Notes: generated by a model from the letters alone, not told the origin. Shown: positions 6,138-14,704, numbered from the stretch's first letter. The stretch is DNA of 32,497 nucleotides from Palsa-883 sp035486355 (GCA_035486355.1 DATHNE010000312.1:1-32497); one strand, 5' to 3'. Program-made: numbers and translations.

Positions 6138-8207
6138 CTACAACGCACTGCACAGGCGCAGCGCGTCGTAGATCGCGCCGTGCACGTTGCGGCTGGTAAC
6201 GGCGTCGCCGATGCGATGCAACTCGAACGCACCGGCCTGCGGCAGCGCTGGCAATTGCGGCTGGCGGGCGAGCAAGGCGTCGATTTCGGTGACGCCATCG
6301 TTCGCCGATTTTGCCCGCAGCGAGTCGAACAGTTCGGTCATCGGTATCGTGCCGTGCTCGATCACCACCTGCGAAGCCGTCAGCTCGGTGACGGCATCCG
6401 TCAGCTCGTGCTTGAACGTGGCGACCAGCCGGTTACCGCTTTGCCGCACGCGGACCAGCGTGTTGTCAGTGGTGACCTTTACGCCGTTCTCGGCGAAGCG
6501 TTTGCGGTAGACCGTGCGCGACGGATATTCCATCTCCATAGCGACATATTCGTCAGTGGTAACGAACTGGACGTCGCGGCCGAGCTCGGCGAGATGAAGG
6601 GCGCAGGACACCGCCTGGTGGCGGCCGGTGCCGTCGAACACCAGCACGTCGTCTTTCGCCTGCGTGGCGTCTACCAACATGTCCCACACCGTGGTGCAGT
6701 GCTCGGCGCCGTCCAACCAGTCCGTGTTGGGCAGGCCGCCGGTGGCAATGATAACCGCGCTTGGCTGGTCGGCGAGTACATCCGCCAATTCGGCATAGGT
6801 GTTGAGACGCACCTCCACGCCCAGCCGTTCCAGCTCTGCCGCGCGCCAGTCGACGATGGCGATCAGGTCGCGCCGCCAGGTCGCCTTGACCGCGCTCAAC
6901 ACTTGACCGCCGAGCTTCGCGCCGGCTTCAAACAGCACCACATTGTGGCCACGCTCGGCGCTGACGCGCGCCGCTTCCAGGCCGGCGGGGCCGCCGCCGA
7001 CCACCACTACCTTACGACCCGGCGTGGCCGCGCGCTCGACGACCTGCGGCAGTCGGTCCTCGCGCCCTGTCGCGGGGTTATGCAGGCAGGCGACCTTTTT
7101 GTACATGCAATAGGACGCGCCAACGCAGGGGCGGATACGTTCCTCCTCGCCACGCATCAGCTTGTTGACGATCTGCGGATCGGCCATGTGCGCCCGCGTC
7201 ATCGCCACCATGTCCAGCAGGCCTTCGGCGATGGCGTACCGCGCGGTGGCGATGTCCTGGATGCGCGCGGCGTGGAACACCGGCAACTTCACTTCCTTCT
7301 TGAACGCGCCGCTGACCTGCAGGAACGGTGCGACCGGTTGAGACATGCCCGGCATGCACTGCTCCGCCAGGTAGCGGTCGGTATCGAGGCGGCCGAAATT
7401 CGTGTTGAAGAAGTCGATCAGGCCCTCACGTTCGAAGATGTGGGCGATGCGCACGGCTTCGTCGAAATTCAGCCCGTCGTCTTTCGCTTCATCGACGAAA
7501 TAGCGGATGCCGATCAGGAAATCGTCGCCCACTGCCTTGCGCATCGCCTCGTGCACCATCAGGCCGAACCGTGCGCGGTTCTCGGTGGAGCCGCCGAAGC
7601 GGTCCGTGCGTTTGTTGGTCCAGGGGGAAAGGAACTGGCCCATCAGATGGCCGCCGGTCATGGTTTCCACGCCGTCGAGCCCGCCTTCCTTGCAACGCTT
7701 CACGGCGGTAGCAAAATCGTTGATCACCCGTTGGATATCGTGCTCGTCCATTTCGCGCGGGAAGTTGCGATGCCGTGTCTCGCGGATCGGCGATGGGGCG
7801 ATGGTCGGCAGCCAGTTCCATCCCATTGCATCGGCGCGCCGGCCAAGATGGGAGATCTGGCACATGAGCGCTGCGCCGAGGTGATGGATGCGGCCGGAGA
7901 ACTGCTGAAGATAGGGGATGCTTTCGTCAGTGGAGACATCGATTTGCCCGCCGCCCCAGCTCGAATCACGGCTTACCATCGACGAGCCGCCGAACATCGT
8001 CAGCGCGATGCCGCCCCTGGCCTTCTCCTCGTGGTAGCGCTGATAGCGCTCCTTCGGGATGCCGCCATCGTCCAGTGTGGCGGCATGACTGGTGCTCATG
8101 ATCCGGTTTCGGAACATCACCTTCTTGATCCGGAACGGCTGCAGCAGCGGGTCGCTTTTGCGCACGCGAGTATCGCCGGCTGTGCCGGGGGCAGTAACGA
8201 CGTTCAT
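6138..8207 (-). CDS. TMADH/FadH-type FMN-FAD oxidoreductase (N-methylproline demethylase-like)
   Basis: This 689-residue protein starts at ATG 8207, preceded by GAAGGA. The N-terminal half is an Old-Yellow-Enzyme TIM barrel (LLQPFRIKKVMFRNRIMSTS, QISHLGRRA with His120, FLSPWTNKRTDRFGGSTENR). The C-terminal half is an FAD/NAD(P)-type domain with VVVGGGPAGLEAAR (401-414). This is the architecture of trimethylamine dehydrogenase, histamine dehydrogenase, 2,4-dienoyl-CoA reductase and StcD-type N-methylproline demethylases. The Fe-S segment reads RPCVGASYC then VACLHNPATGRE: Cys361, Ala364, Cys367, Cys374, so the second Cys of the TMADH CxxCxxC motif is Ala. It likely oxidatively demethylates or deaminates an amine brought in by the adjacent ABC transporter. 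It starts 14 bases after the ATPase gene, so is in its operon. Confidence 0.85.
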   Translation of the reverse strand: MNVVTAPGTAGDTRVRKSDPLLQPFRIKKVMFRNRIMSTSHAATLDDGGIPKERYQRYHEEKARGGIALTMFGGSSMVSRDSSWGGGQIDVSTDESIPYLQQFSGRIHHLGAALMCQISHLGRRADAMGWNWLPTIAPSPIRETRHRNFPREMDEHDIQRVINDFATAVKRCKEGGLDGVETMTGGHLMGQFLSPWTNKRTDRFGGSTENRARFGLMVHEAMRKAVGDDFLIGIRYFVDEAKDDGLNFDEAVRIAHIFEREGLIDFFNTNFGRLDTDRYLAEQCMPGMSQPVAPFLQVSGAFKKEVKLPVFHAARIQDIATARYAIAEGLLDMVAMTRAHMADPQIVNKLMRGEEERIRPCVGASYCMYKKVACLHNPATGREDRLPQVVERAATPGRKVVVVGGGPAGLEAARVSAERGHNVVLFEAGAKLGGQVLSAVKATWRRDLIAIVDWRAAELERLGVEVRLNTYAELADVLADQPSAVIIATGGLPNTDWLDGAEHCTTVWDMLVDATQAKDDVLVFDGTGRHQAVSCALHLAELGRDVQFVTTDEYVAMEMEYPSRTVYRKRFAENGVKVTTDNTLVRVRQSGNRLVATFKHELTDAVTELTASQVVIEHGTIPMTELFDSLRAKSANDGVTEIDALLARQPQLPALPQAGAFELHRIGDAVTSRNVHGAIYDALRLCSAL

Positions 8208-8221
8208 GGCATTCCTTCGTA

Positions 8222-10087
8222 TTAGGCTTCTACGTGTGATCGGTCGTGCGGCGTCAGGTCGCGGTCGGTTTGCGCCACCAGCAGGTCTTGCGCCGTACGA
8301 TGGCAGCGGATAGCGGCACCCTTGGCGAGGGTTTGGATTGGCGGTGGTTCGGTCGCGCAGACAGCATCCAGCCGCATCGCGCAGCGCGGCGCGAATGCGC
8401 AAGGGGCTTCTGAGAACGCGGCAACACCGCCAGCGGCCTCGGCCAGACGCATCGGCGCCAGCCCGTCCAGCCAGCCCGGCCGCAGCTCCGGCACCGAGGC
8501 GATCAACAAATCCGTATACGGATGCCGAGGTGCCGCCAGCAGCGCGTTGCGGTTGCCGTACTCCACCATCTGCCCGGCATACAGCACCATCACCTCGTCG
8601 CAGATCGCGCGCACCGTCGACAGGTCATGGCTGATGAACATATAGGCCAGCCGCAGCTCCCGCCGCAGCTCAGCCAGCAGCTCCAGGATCGCGGCGCCGA
8701 CGACGGTGTCCAGTGCCGAGGTCACCTCATCGCACAGGATCAGCCGGGGATCCGCGGCCAGCGCCCGTGCCAGATTGACCCGCTGCTTCTGCCCGCCCGA
8801 CAGTTCGTGCGGGAAACGATCTGCCAGCGCCGCCGGCAGCCGCACCATATCGAGCAGCTCCCGCACGCGGCGCGACACCGCGGCGCCCGACAGGCCGTGA
8901 TAGAACTGCAAGGGCCGTGCAAGGATGCGGCCAACGCGGTGCGCGGGGTTCAACGCGACGTCCGCGCTTTGGAACACGATCTGCACGCGGCGCAACTGCT
9001 CGCGCGTGCGCCGCGCGGCGTCCGCCGGCAGCACTTCCCCATCCAGCGCGATCGTGCCGCGCGCAGCCGGCAGCAGGCCCGCGATGACGCGCGCCAGCGT
9101 GCTCTTGCCGCAGCCTGACTCACCAATCACCCCCAGCACCGCACCGGCGCGGATCGCGAAGGCCAGATCGCGCACCACCGGCAGGTACGGCAGACCGTCC
9201 GCGTTGATGCCGCCGTAGCCGGCGATCAGGCCCTCGACCCGCAGCACCGGCGGATCGGCGACGTCAGGCACCACGACAGGCGTTGCGCGTGCGGCGGGAT
9301 CGGCGGCGGCGAGCAGACTTTGCGTATAGGCATGTGTCGGCGCACCCAGGATGCACCTGGTCGGCCCGACTTCCTGGATCACGCCATCCCGCAGCACCAC
9401 GATGCGATCGGCGATCTGCGCCACCACCGCGAGATCATGCGAGACATACAGCGCCGTGGTGTGCTGCTGTTGCACCACTGATTTGAATGCGCGCAGCACC
9501 TCGATCTGCGTGGTCACGTCCAGCGCGGTGGTCGGCTCGTCCATGATCACCAGCTCGGGATCGGTGATCAGGGCCATCGCGGCCATCAGCCGCTGCAACT
9601 GTCCGCCGGAGACCTGATGGGGAAAGCGTTGCCCGACGCGCTCGGGATCGGGCAGCGCCAGGGCGCGTAACAGCGCCATCGCCTTGGCCTCGGCGTCGGC
9701 GCGCGACAGGATGCCGTGGACGCGCGCGCTCTCGATCACCTGCGCCATGACGCGCTGCGACGGGTTGAACGAGGCCGCCGCACTCTGCGCGATATAGCTG
9801 ACGTTCCGGCCACGGAAGCTGGCCAGTGCCGAGGCCGACAGCGCCCGCACATCGGTGCCACCGACGTGGATCGATCCGGCGGCGATCGTGCAGCCCGGCC
9901 GGGCGTAGCCCAACAGAGACAACGCGATCGTGGTCTTGCCGGAGCCGGATTCGCCTATCAGCGCCACCACCTCGCCGCGCGCGATGTCGAAGCTGGCGCC
10001 GTCGACGATGACCGTGTTGCCGCCGTCACCGCGCACGGTGACGCGCAAACCCTTCACGCTCACCATAGGTGCGGCGTCAGCGCGCAT
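8222..10087 (-). CDS. ABC transporter ATP-binding protein, fused DppD/DppF-type double ATPase
   Basis: This 621-residue protein has two complete nucleotide-binding domains. Domain 1: Walker A GESGSGKTT (45-53), signature VSGGQLQR (159-166), Walker B LVIMDEP. Domain 2: Walker A GESGCGKST (322-330), signature LSGGQKQR (429-436), Walker B LILCDE. Each ends with the oligopeptide-transporter C-terminal extension (HPYTDLLIASVPELRPGWLD and a C-terminal Cys cluster in CAFAPRCAMRLDAVC). It energises the adjacent permeases at the cytoplasmic face of the inner membrane. Fusion of both ATPases is common in GsiA-like systems. The ATG at 10087 overlaps the preceding permease gene by 11 bases; ATG 10066 is an alternative start. 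Confidence 0.93.
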   Translation of the reverse strand: MRADAAPMVSVKGLRVTVRGDGGNTVIVDGASFDIARGEVVALIGESGSGKTTIALSLLGYARPGCTIAAGSIHVGGTDVRALSASALASFRGRNVSYIAQSAAASFNPSQRVMAQVIESARVHGILSRADAEAKAMALLRALALPDPERVGQRFPHQVSGGQLQRLMAAMALITDPELVIMDEPTTALDVTTQIEVLRAFKSVVQQQHTTALYVSHDLAVVAQIADRIVVLRDGVIQEVGPTRCILGAPTHAYTQSLLAAADPAARATPVVVPDVADPPVLRVEGLIAGYGGINADGLPYLPVVRDLAFAIRAGAVLGVIGESGCGKSTLARVIAGLLPAARGTIALDGEVLPADAARRTREQLRRVQIVFQSADVALNPAHRVGRILARPLQFYHGLSGAAVSRRVRELLDMVRLPAALADRFPHELSGGQKQRVNLARALAADPRLILCDEVTSALDTVVGAAILELLAELRRELRLAYMFISHDLSTVRAICDEVMVLYAGQMVEYGNRNALLAAPRHPYTDLLIASVPELRPGWLDGLAPMRLAEAAGGVAAFSEAPCAFAPRCAMRLDAVCATEPPPIQTLAKGAAIRCHRTAQDLLVAQTDRDLTPHDRSHVEA

Positions 10088-10913
10088 GGCCGTTTCGCCG
10101 CGTGGGCAGATTGTCGATCAGCAGGTTGACACCGATGGTCAGCGTGGCGATCGCGATCGCCGGCACGATCACCGCCGGGGCGCCGTCGAACAGGCCCTCC
10201 AGGTTCTCGCGCACCAGCGAGCCCCAGTCCGCGTTCGGCGGCTGCACGCCGAGGCCGAGGAAGGACAGGCCGCTTAACAACAGCACAACATAGACGAAGC
10301 GCAGACCGAAATCGGTCAGCACCGGCAGCACCATGTTCGGCAGGATCTCTTCGCGCATGATGAACCATGTGCCCTCGCCGCGGGCGCGTGCGACGGTGAC
10401 GAAGTCCAGTGCGTTGATGTTCACCGCCAGCGCGCGCGCGGTGCGATAAGCGCCGGGCGTGTAGATCACCGCCGCCGTCAGGATCAGCACACCAAGGGAG
10501 CTGCCGAGGGAGGCGACAATCACCAAGCTGAACATCAGGCTGGGCACTGAGATCAGTGCATCCAGCACGCGGCTAAGCACGGCATCGACCCAGCCGCCAT
10601 GCACCGCGGCGGCCAGCGCGAGCGTGACGCCGGTGAAGCAGGCCAGCGCAGTGGCGGCCAATGACACGCCGACGGTGATGCGCGCGCCCAGCAGTACGCG
10701 GCTCAACATATCGCGGCCGAGATAATCCGTGCCGAGCGGGAACGCCCGGCTCATCGGCGCGAAGACATCGGCAGCCGTCACGTTGCCGGCCGCGTAGGGC
10801 GCCAGCCAGGGCGACAGGACCGCGACCACCAGCCACACCGCAACGATGGCGAGCCCGATCCGGCCCGGCGTGGGGAGGTGCCAGCGCGCGAGAGGGACGG
10901 TCAGGTCGCTCAT
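10077..10913 (-). CDS. ABC transporter permease, DppC/OppC type
   Basis: This 278-residue inner-membrane protein begins MSDLTVPLARWHLPTPGRIG. A DppC-type N-terminal leader is followed by one transmembrane segment, the conserved FPLGTDYLGRDMLSRVLLGA sequence and about five further segments. The EAA coupling loop is seen in ARARGEGTWFIMREEILPN. The C-terminal SFLGLGVQPPNADWGSLV is diagnostic of the DppC subfamily. The start was set at ATG 10913 because it overlaps the stop of the upstream permease as ATGA; longer frames upstream lie inside that gene. It forms the channel with the DppB-type partner. Confidence 0.93.
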   Translation of the reverse strand: MSDLTVPLARWHLPTPGRIGLAIVAVWLVVAVLSPWLAPYAAGNVTAADVFAPMSRAFPLGTDYLGRDMLSRVLLGARITVGVSLAATALACFTGVTLALAAAVHGGWVDAVLSRVLDALISVPSLMFSLVIVASLGSSLGVLILTAAVIYTPGAYRTARALAVNINALDFVTVARARGEGTWFIMREEILPNMVLPVLTDFGLRFVYVVLLLSGLSFLGLGVQPPNADWGSLVRENLEGLFDGAPAVIVPAIAIATLTIGVNLLIDNLPTRRNGHAR

Positions 10914-11866
10914 CGGTGTCGCAGCCGCGGGTTGGACAGGATGGCGGCGATGTCCGCCAGCAGCGTCAGCAGCAGATAGGCGGCGCAGAAGATCATCGCG
11001 CAAGCCTGCACCAGAGGCATGTCGCGCGTGGCGACCGCGTCGACCATCAGTTTCGCGAGGCCGGGGTAGTTGAAGATCGTTTCGATGATGATGACACCTC
11101 CAAGCAGGAAGGACAGGCTGAGGGCCACCGCGTTGACGATCGGGCCCAGCGCGTTCGGGAGGGCGTGGCGCAAGACCAGACGCGCGGGGCGCACGCCTTT
11201 CAGGCGGGCCATCTCGACGTAGGAGGAGTCTAATGTGCCGATCAGCGCGGCGCGGCTCATGCGCGCCATCTGCGCGACGATCACGCAGCTCAGCGACAAC
11301 ACTGGCATGGCGAAGCTGCGGAACAGTGCTTCGGGGGAGCTGATATCGCTGACCGAGGAGAGTGCTGGAAGCCAGTGCAGGTTCACCGCGAAGATCACCA
11401 CCGCGAGGGTCGCGACGAGGAATTCCGGGACGGAAACCAGGCTGACGGTCAGCAGGTTGACCACGCGGTCATACAGCGATCCGCGTCGCACGGCTGCGGT
11501 GATGCCGATTGCCAGGGCGACGGGCACTGAGACGGCGGCGGTGAGTGCCGCCAGCAGCAGGGAGTTCGGCAGGCGGTTGCCAATGAGTTGTGCGACCGGA
11601 AGGTGGTTGACCAGGGAGCGGCCGGGGTCGCCGTGCAAGAGGCCGCCGAGCCAGATGAGGTAGCGCAGCCAGCCGGGTTGATCGAGGTGCAGCGCGGCGC
11701 GCAGTCCGGCGACCGCTTCGGGGGTGGCTGCCTGGCCTAGTACAGCCTCCGCGACATCGCCTGGCAGCAGCGCGGTGGCGCCGAAGACCAGGACTGAAAC
11801 GATCCATAGAGTCAGGGCGGCGAGGCCCAGCCGTGTGATGATCAGGCGGAGGACGGTGGCGTTCAT
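10910..11866 (-). CDS. ABC transporter permease, DppB/OppB type
   Basis: This 318-residue inner-membrane permease has an N-terminal transmembrane segment (LAALTLWIVSVLVFGATALL), the DppB-type LLPGDVAEAVLG region and about six membrane segments. The EAA loop is EMARLKGVRPARLVLRHALP. The SFLLGGVIIIETIFNYPGLA signature is typical of DppB proteins. ATG 11866 was preferred over the upstream in-frame TTG at 11881. It follows the binding-protein gene after a 132-base gap that contains a REP-like hairpin, and it overlaps the next permease by 4 bases. Confidence 0.93.
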   Translation of the reverse strand: MNATVLRLIITRLGLAALTLWIVSVLVFGATALLPGDVAEAVLGQAATPEAVAGLRAALHLDQPGWLRYLIWLGGLLHGDPGRSLVNHLPVAQLIGNRLPNSLLLAALTAAVSVPVALAIGITAAVRRGSLYDRVVNLLTVSLVSVPEFLVATLAVVIFAVNLHWLPALSSVSDISSPEALFRSFAMPVLSLSCVIVAQMARMSRAALIGTLDSSYVEMARLKGVRPARLVLRHALPNALGPIVNAVALSLSFLLGGVIIIETIFNYPGLAKLMVDAVATRDMPLVQACAMIFCAAYLLLTLLADIAAILSNPRLRHR

Positions 11867-11891
11867 GGTTGTGCGCCCCAATCGGCCCGAT

Positions 11892-11978
11892 CGTCATGCC
11901 AGGGCTTGGCCCCCGCATCCACGCTTTTGCTTGCGGGACGAAGGCAAGGCGTGGATGCCGGCATGCGCCGGCATGACG
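11892..11978. repeat. REP-like long hairpin (repeat family A) inside the transporter operon
   Basis: The arms CGTCATGCC (11892-11900) and GGCATGACG (11970-11978) pair, as do GCATCCACGC (11915-11924) and GCGTGGATGC (11949-11958). The inner loop is about 24 bases. A 16-base part, CAAGGCGTGGATGCCG, recurs identically at 17768-17783. It lies between the binding-protein and permease genes. A hairpin there could stabilise the upstream mRNA and lower permease expression, as REP sequences do in other binding-protein operons (inference). Confidence 0.7.
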
Positions 11979-11998
11979 AACGGGTGCGGGTGCGCTCG

Positions 11999-13597
11999 TT
12001 ACGCATCCAGCCAGACGTTCTCGGAGAACTGGTAGCCCATCAGGCCGCCCAGCGGGATCGGACGCAGGCCCTTGATCTTCGCGCTGTGCGCGTCCAGCAT
12101 CGACAGGAACAGCGGGATGCCGATACCGCAGTCATTGTGGATCATCGTCTGCATGTCGGCATACATCTGCTTGCGCTTGGGCAGATCCGTCTCCGCGCGC
12201 GAGGCGACCAGCAACTGGTCGAACTTCAGGTCCTTCCAGCCGCTCTCATTCCACGGTGCATCGGACTTGAAGAACAGCGACAGTAGGACGTCAGCGCTGG
12301 GGCGCGGGTTGATGTTGCCGAAGCCCAGCGGCACCTTCATCCAGGAATTCGCCCAATAGCCATCGGCCGGCACGCGCTTGATATCGAGCGTCAGACCGAT
12401 CTTCTGCGCCGCGTCCTGCATCAGCACCGCCATATCCACCGACGACGAGGCCGCCGGCGACGCCACCAGCGGCACAGCGGTCGTGCCAATGCCTGACTTC
12501 TTGAAGTGGAATTTCGCCTTGTCCAGATCGAACGGCGTCTGCGGCAGGTCCTTGAAATAGAACCGGTTGGTGGGATCGATCGGCTGGTCGTTGCCGACAA
12601 CGGCGTAGCCTCGCATGATCGCGCTGCGCATCTGCGTGCGGTTCATCAGGTATTTCATCGCAAGAACGAAATCAGGGTTGTTCGTCGGCGCCGCGTCGAG
12701 CCGCATCACCAGGTCGGTATAGTTGCCGGACTTGGTCTCGAACACCGTGTAGCCGGGCGACGCTTCGATCTGATGCGTCGTGCGCGGGCTGATGCCGCCG
12801 GCGATCTGGATATCGCCCGACAGCAGCGCATTCACCCGCGCCGTCTCGTCGGCGATGCCGAACAGCTCGATCTGATCGAGATAGGGCTTACCCGGCTTCC
12901 AGTAGTTTTCGTTGCGGACGCCGACACTGCGGACGCCGGGGGTGAACTCCTTGCACTTGTAGGGCCCGGTGCCGATCGCGGTGGTGAACTCGGTGGTGCC
13001 ATCCTTGATGATCAGGAAATGGAACGTTCCGACCACAACAGGGAAATCCGCATTCGGGGCCGACAGCGTCACCTGCACCTCATCCGGCGCGGTCGCCTTC
13101 ACCTCCTGCATCTGCGCGGCGAGCGTCTTGGCGATGGAGCCGACCTTCGGGTCCTTGTGGCGCAAAAGCGAATACACCACGTCGGCGGAGGTCAGCGGCT
13201 TGCCGTCGTGGAACGTCACGCCGTTGCGCAGCTTGAATGTCCATACCGTTGCTTTGTCGTGGCGGATCTCGGCGGCGAGCTCGGGCTGCGGGGTCAGGCT
13301 TTCATCCAGCCGCGTCAGCCCGTTGTAGAACATCTGGCAGCGCTCGTAGTCGGTCGACAGCGTTTGCTTGGCCGGATCGACGGTGTCGGCGGTGGAGGAG
13401 GAGAAGCCGGCCACACGGATATGCCCGCCGCGCTTCGGCGTCTCGGCCAGCGCCTGGTCGGCGCGGCTGAAGATGCCAGCGGCGGTGAGCAGCCCCAGGC
13501 CCGCCCCGGCAAGAGTGCGCATGGCGTCGCGGCGTGTGGCGCCGGCGCTCAGCATGCGGCGTATGAGGTCGTCGGCGTCCGAAAGCTTGTTTCCCAT
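11999..13597 (-). CDS. ABC transporter substrate-binding protein, family 5, Tat-exported
   Basis: This 532-residue protein has a twin-arginine signal: ATRRDAMRTLAGAGLGLLTA (Arg22-Arg23) ending near ADQALAETP. The mature part has family-5 (peptide/nickel/opine) binding protein features: TPQPELAAEIRHDKATVWTF, LRNGVTFHDGKPLTSADVVY and GTGPYKCKEF. It captures the substrate in the periplasm and delivers it to the two permeases. Family-5 proteins bind peptides, opines, glutathione and other small polar compounds, so the ligand is not fixed by family. It is the first gene of the leftward operon and is divergent from a LysR gene 101 bases away. Tat export instead of Sec is common for this family in alphaproteobacteria. 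Confidence 0.93.
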   Translation of the reverse strand: MGNKLSDADDLIRRMLSAGATRRDAMRTLAGAGLGLLTAAGIFSRADQALAETPKRGGHIRVAGFSSSTADTVDPAKQTLSTDYERCQMFYNGLTRLDESLTPQPELAAEIRHDKATVWTFKLRNGVTFHDGKPLTSADVVYSLLRHKDPKVGSIAKTLAAQMQEVKATAPDEVQVTLSAPNADFPVVVGTFHFLIIKDGTTEFTTAIGTGPYKCKEFTPGVRSVGVRNENYWKPGKPYLDQIELFGIADETARVNALLSGDIQIAGGISPRTTHQIEASPGYTVFETKSGNYTDLVMRLDAAPTNNPDFVLAMKYLMNRTQMRSAIMRGYAVVGNDQPIDPTNRFYFKDLPQTPFDLDKAKFHFKKSGIGTTAVPLVASPAASSSVDMAVLMQDAAQKIGLTLDIKRVPADGYWANSWMKVPLGFGNINPRPSADVLLSLFFKSDAPWNESGWKDLKFDQLLVASRAETDLPKRKQMYADMQTMIHNDCGIGIPLFLSMLDAHSAKIKGLRPIPLGGLMGYQFSENVWLDA

Positions 13598-13632
13598 CGC
13601 GGCCCCACCATTCGTTGTTTGCTTGGATAGGA

Positions 13633-13647
13633 GACTGTTTCACAGTC
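13633..13647. promoter_or_regulatory. Palindrome in the divergent promoter region
   Basis: GACTGT-TTC-ACAGTC is a perfect 6-bp inverted repeat with a 3-nt spacer, 36 bases upstream of the binding-protein start codon. Its position suggests an operator near the transport-operon promoter. It does not match the T-N11-A LysR box well, so the binding factor is unknown. Confidence 0.45.
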
Positions 13648-13685
13648 GGGACCCGCCGGTCAGCTTGACAATCCATAGGGGGGTC

Positions 13686-13700
13686 ATACGGTAGACGTAT
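13686..13700. promoter_or_regulatory. LysR-type operator candidate, ATAC-N7-GTAT
   Basis: The sequence ATAC (13686-13689), seven bases, GTAT (13697-13700) is the classic LysR recognition pattern with its T-N11-A core. The dyad extends to CATACG/CGTATG (13685-13701). It overlaps the start codon of the LysR gene (ATG at 13699) and lies about 90 bases upstream of the binding-protein start codon, a geometry suited to autorepression and divergent activation. Confidence 0.65.
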
Positions 13701-14631
13701 GGCCGGGCTGGGCAAACTGATCCCCTCGCCGCGCGCGCTGCTGATCTTTGAGGCAGCGGCGCGCGCCGGGACCTGCAGCGCCGCGGCGCGGGAATTCAAC
13801 CTGACGCAGCCCTCGGTGAGCCGGAACATTGCCCAGTTGGAACGCCATCTGGGGGTGGCGCTGTTCAACCGCAGCCCGGTGGGGATGGAGCTGACGCAGG
13901 AAGGCCAGTTCCTGTTCCGTGCGCTGACCGAAGGGTTGCAAAAGGTCGAGGCGGCGCTGCTGGAGCTTATCGCGCAGCGGACGCGCAAGCAGGTGGTGGA
14001 GCTGTCGCTGTCCACCGCGTTCGTCACGCACTGGCTGATCCCTCGGCTGGGGGAGTTCCACAAGGCGTTTCCGGAGGTGGATCTGCGGTTTCAGTTGATC
14101 TCGGGCACGTTGCGCGGGGCGCCGGGCAATGTGGACCTGGCGATGCGCATGCATAGTCCCGAGCACGAGGCGGACCACCATAGCTGGCATTTCGCGCCGG
14201 AGCTGGTGATTCCGGTGTGCAGCCCGGCCTATGCGGCGGCGCGCGGCACGCTGGATGCGCCGCGGATTGGGCAGACGCCGACTGGGCACATGCTGCTGCA
14301 TCTGGCGGATCCGTTGCTGGACTGGGATTTGTTCTGGGGCGACGTGGCGCGGCGGCAGACGCCTCGGCCGACCTGGCTGGAGTTCTCCGACTACGCGGTG
14401 GTGCTGCAGGCGGCGATGAATGGCGAGGGGATTGCGCTGGGGTGGATCACGGTGGTGGCGCGGGCGTTGGGCGAGGGCAAGCTGGTGGTGGCCTCGGAGC
14501 GGCAGGTGCGGACCGGGCGGGCGTATCATTTGCTGGCGCCAAGGGGGAAGCCGGTGCGGGAGGTGGTGCTGGCGATTCGGGATTGGATGGTGGAGGAGAT
14601 GGAGCGGGATATGGTGGGGGTGGTGGGGTAG
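13699..14631 (+). CDS. LysR-family transcriptional regulator (GcvA-like)
   Basis: This 310-residue protein has an N-terminal winged HTH at about residues 10-68 (RALLIFEAAARAGTCSAAAR, FNLTQPSVSRNIAQLERHLG, VALFNRSPVGMELT). The C-terminal effector domain begins near residue 95 (QVVELSLSTAFVTHWLIPRL). The FEAAAR start and LIPRL pattern are those of the GcvA/AmpR-like group. It is divergent from the family-5 transporter operon, so it most likely senses the imported substrate or a product and controls that operon. The start at 13699 is the only suitable ATG. It is preceded at 15 bases by a G-run, further than usual, and the ATG lies within the operator candidate, so translation may be from a leaderless or very short leader. 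Confidence 0.92.
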   Translation: MAGLGKLIPSPRALLIFEAAARAGTCSAAAREFNLTQPSVSRNIAQLERHLGVALFNRSPVGMELTQEGQFLFRALTEGLQKVEAALLELIAQRTRKQVVELSLSTAFVTHWLIPRLGEFHKAFPEVDLRFQLISGTLRGAPGNVDLAMRMHSPEHEADHHSWHFAPELVIPVCSPAYAAARGTLDAPRIGQTPTGHMLLHLADPLLDWDLFWGDVARRQTPRPTWLEFSDYAVVLQAAMNGEGIALGWITVVARALGEGKLVVASERQVRTGRAYHLLAPRGKPVREVVLAIRDWMVEEMERDMVGVVG

Positions 14632-14704
14632 TGGAGGCCATGATGCGGGCGACACTCTATGAATTAATGCCTATACGCTGATCGCCGGCCGGCTGGTCGA
14701 TCAA

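Noticed and set aside
6180..8225. Very long rightward frame (681 codons) opposite the flavin oxidoreductase
   Set aside because: Antisense shadow produced by high GC; the leftward frame has clear OYE and FAD-domain motifs, this one has none.
12506..13630. Rightward frame of 374 codons opposite the binding protein
   Set aside because: Antisense shadow; the leftward frame has a Tat signal and family-5 motifs.
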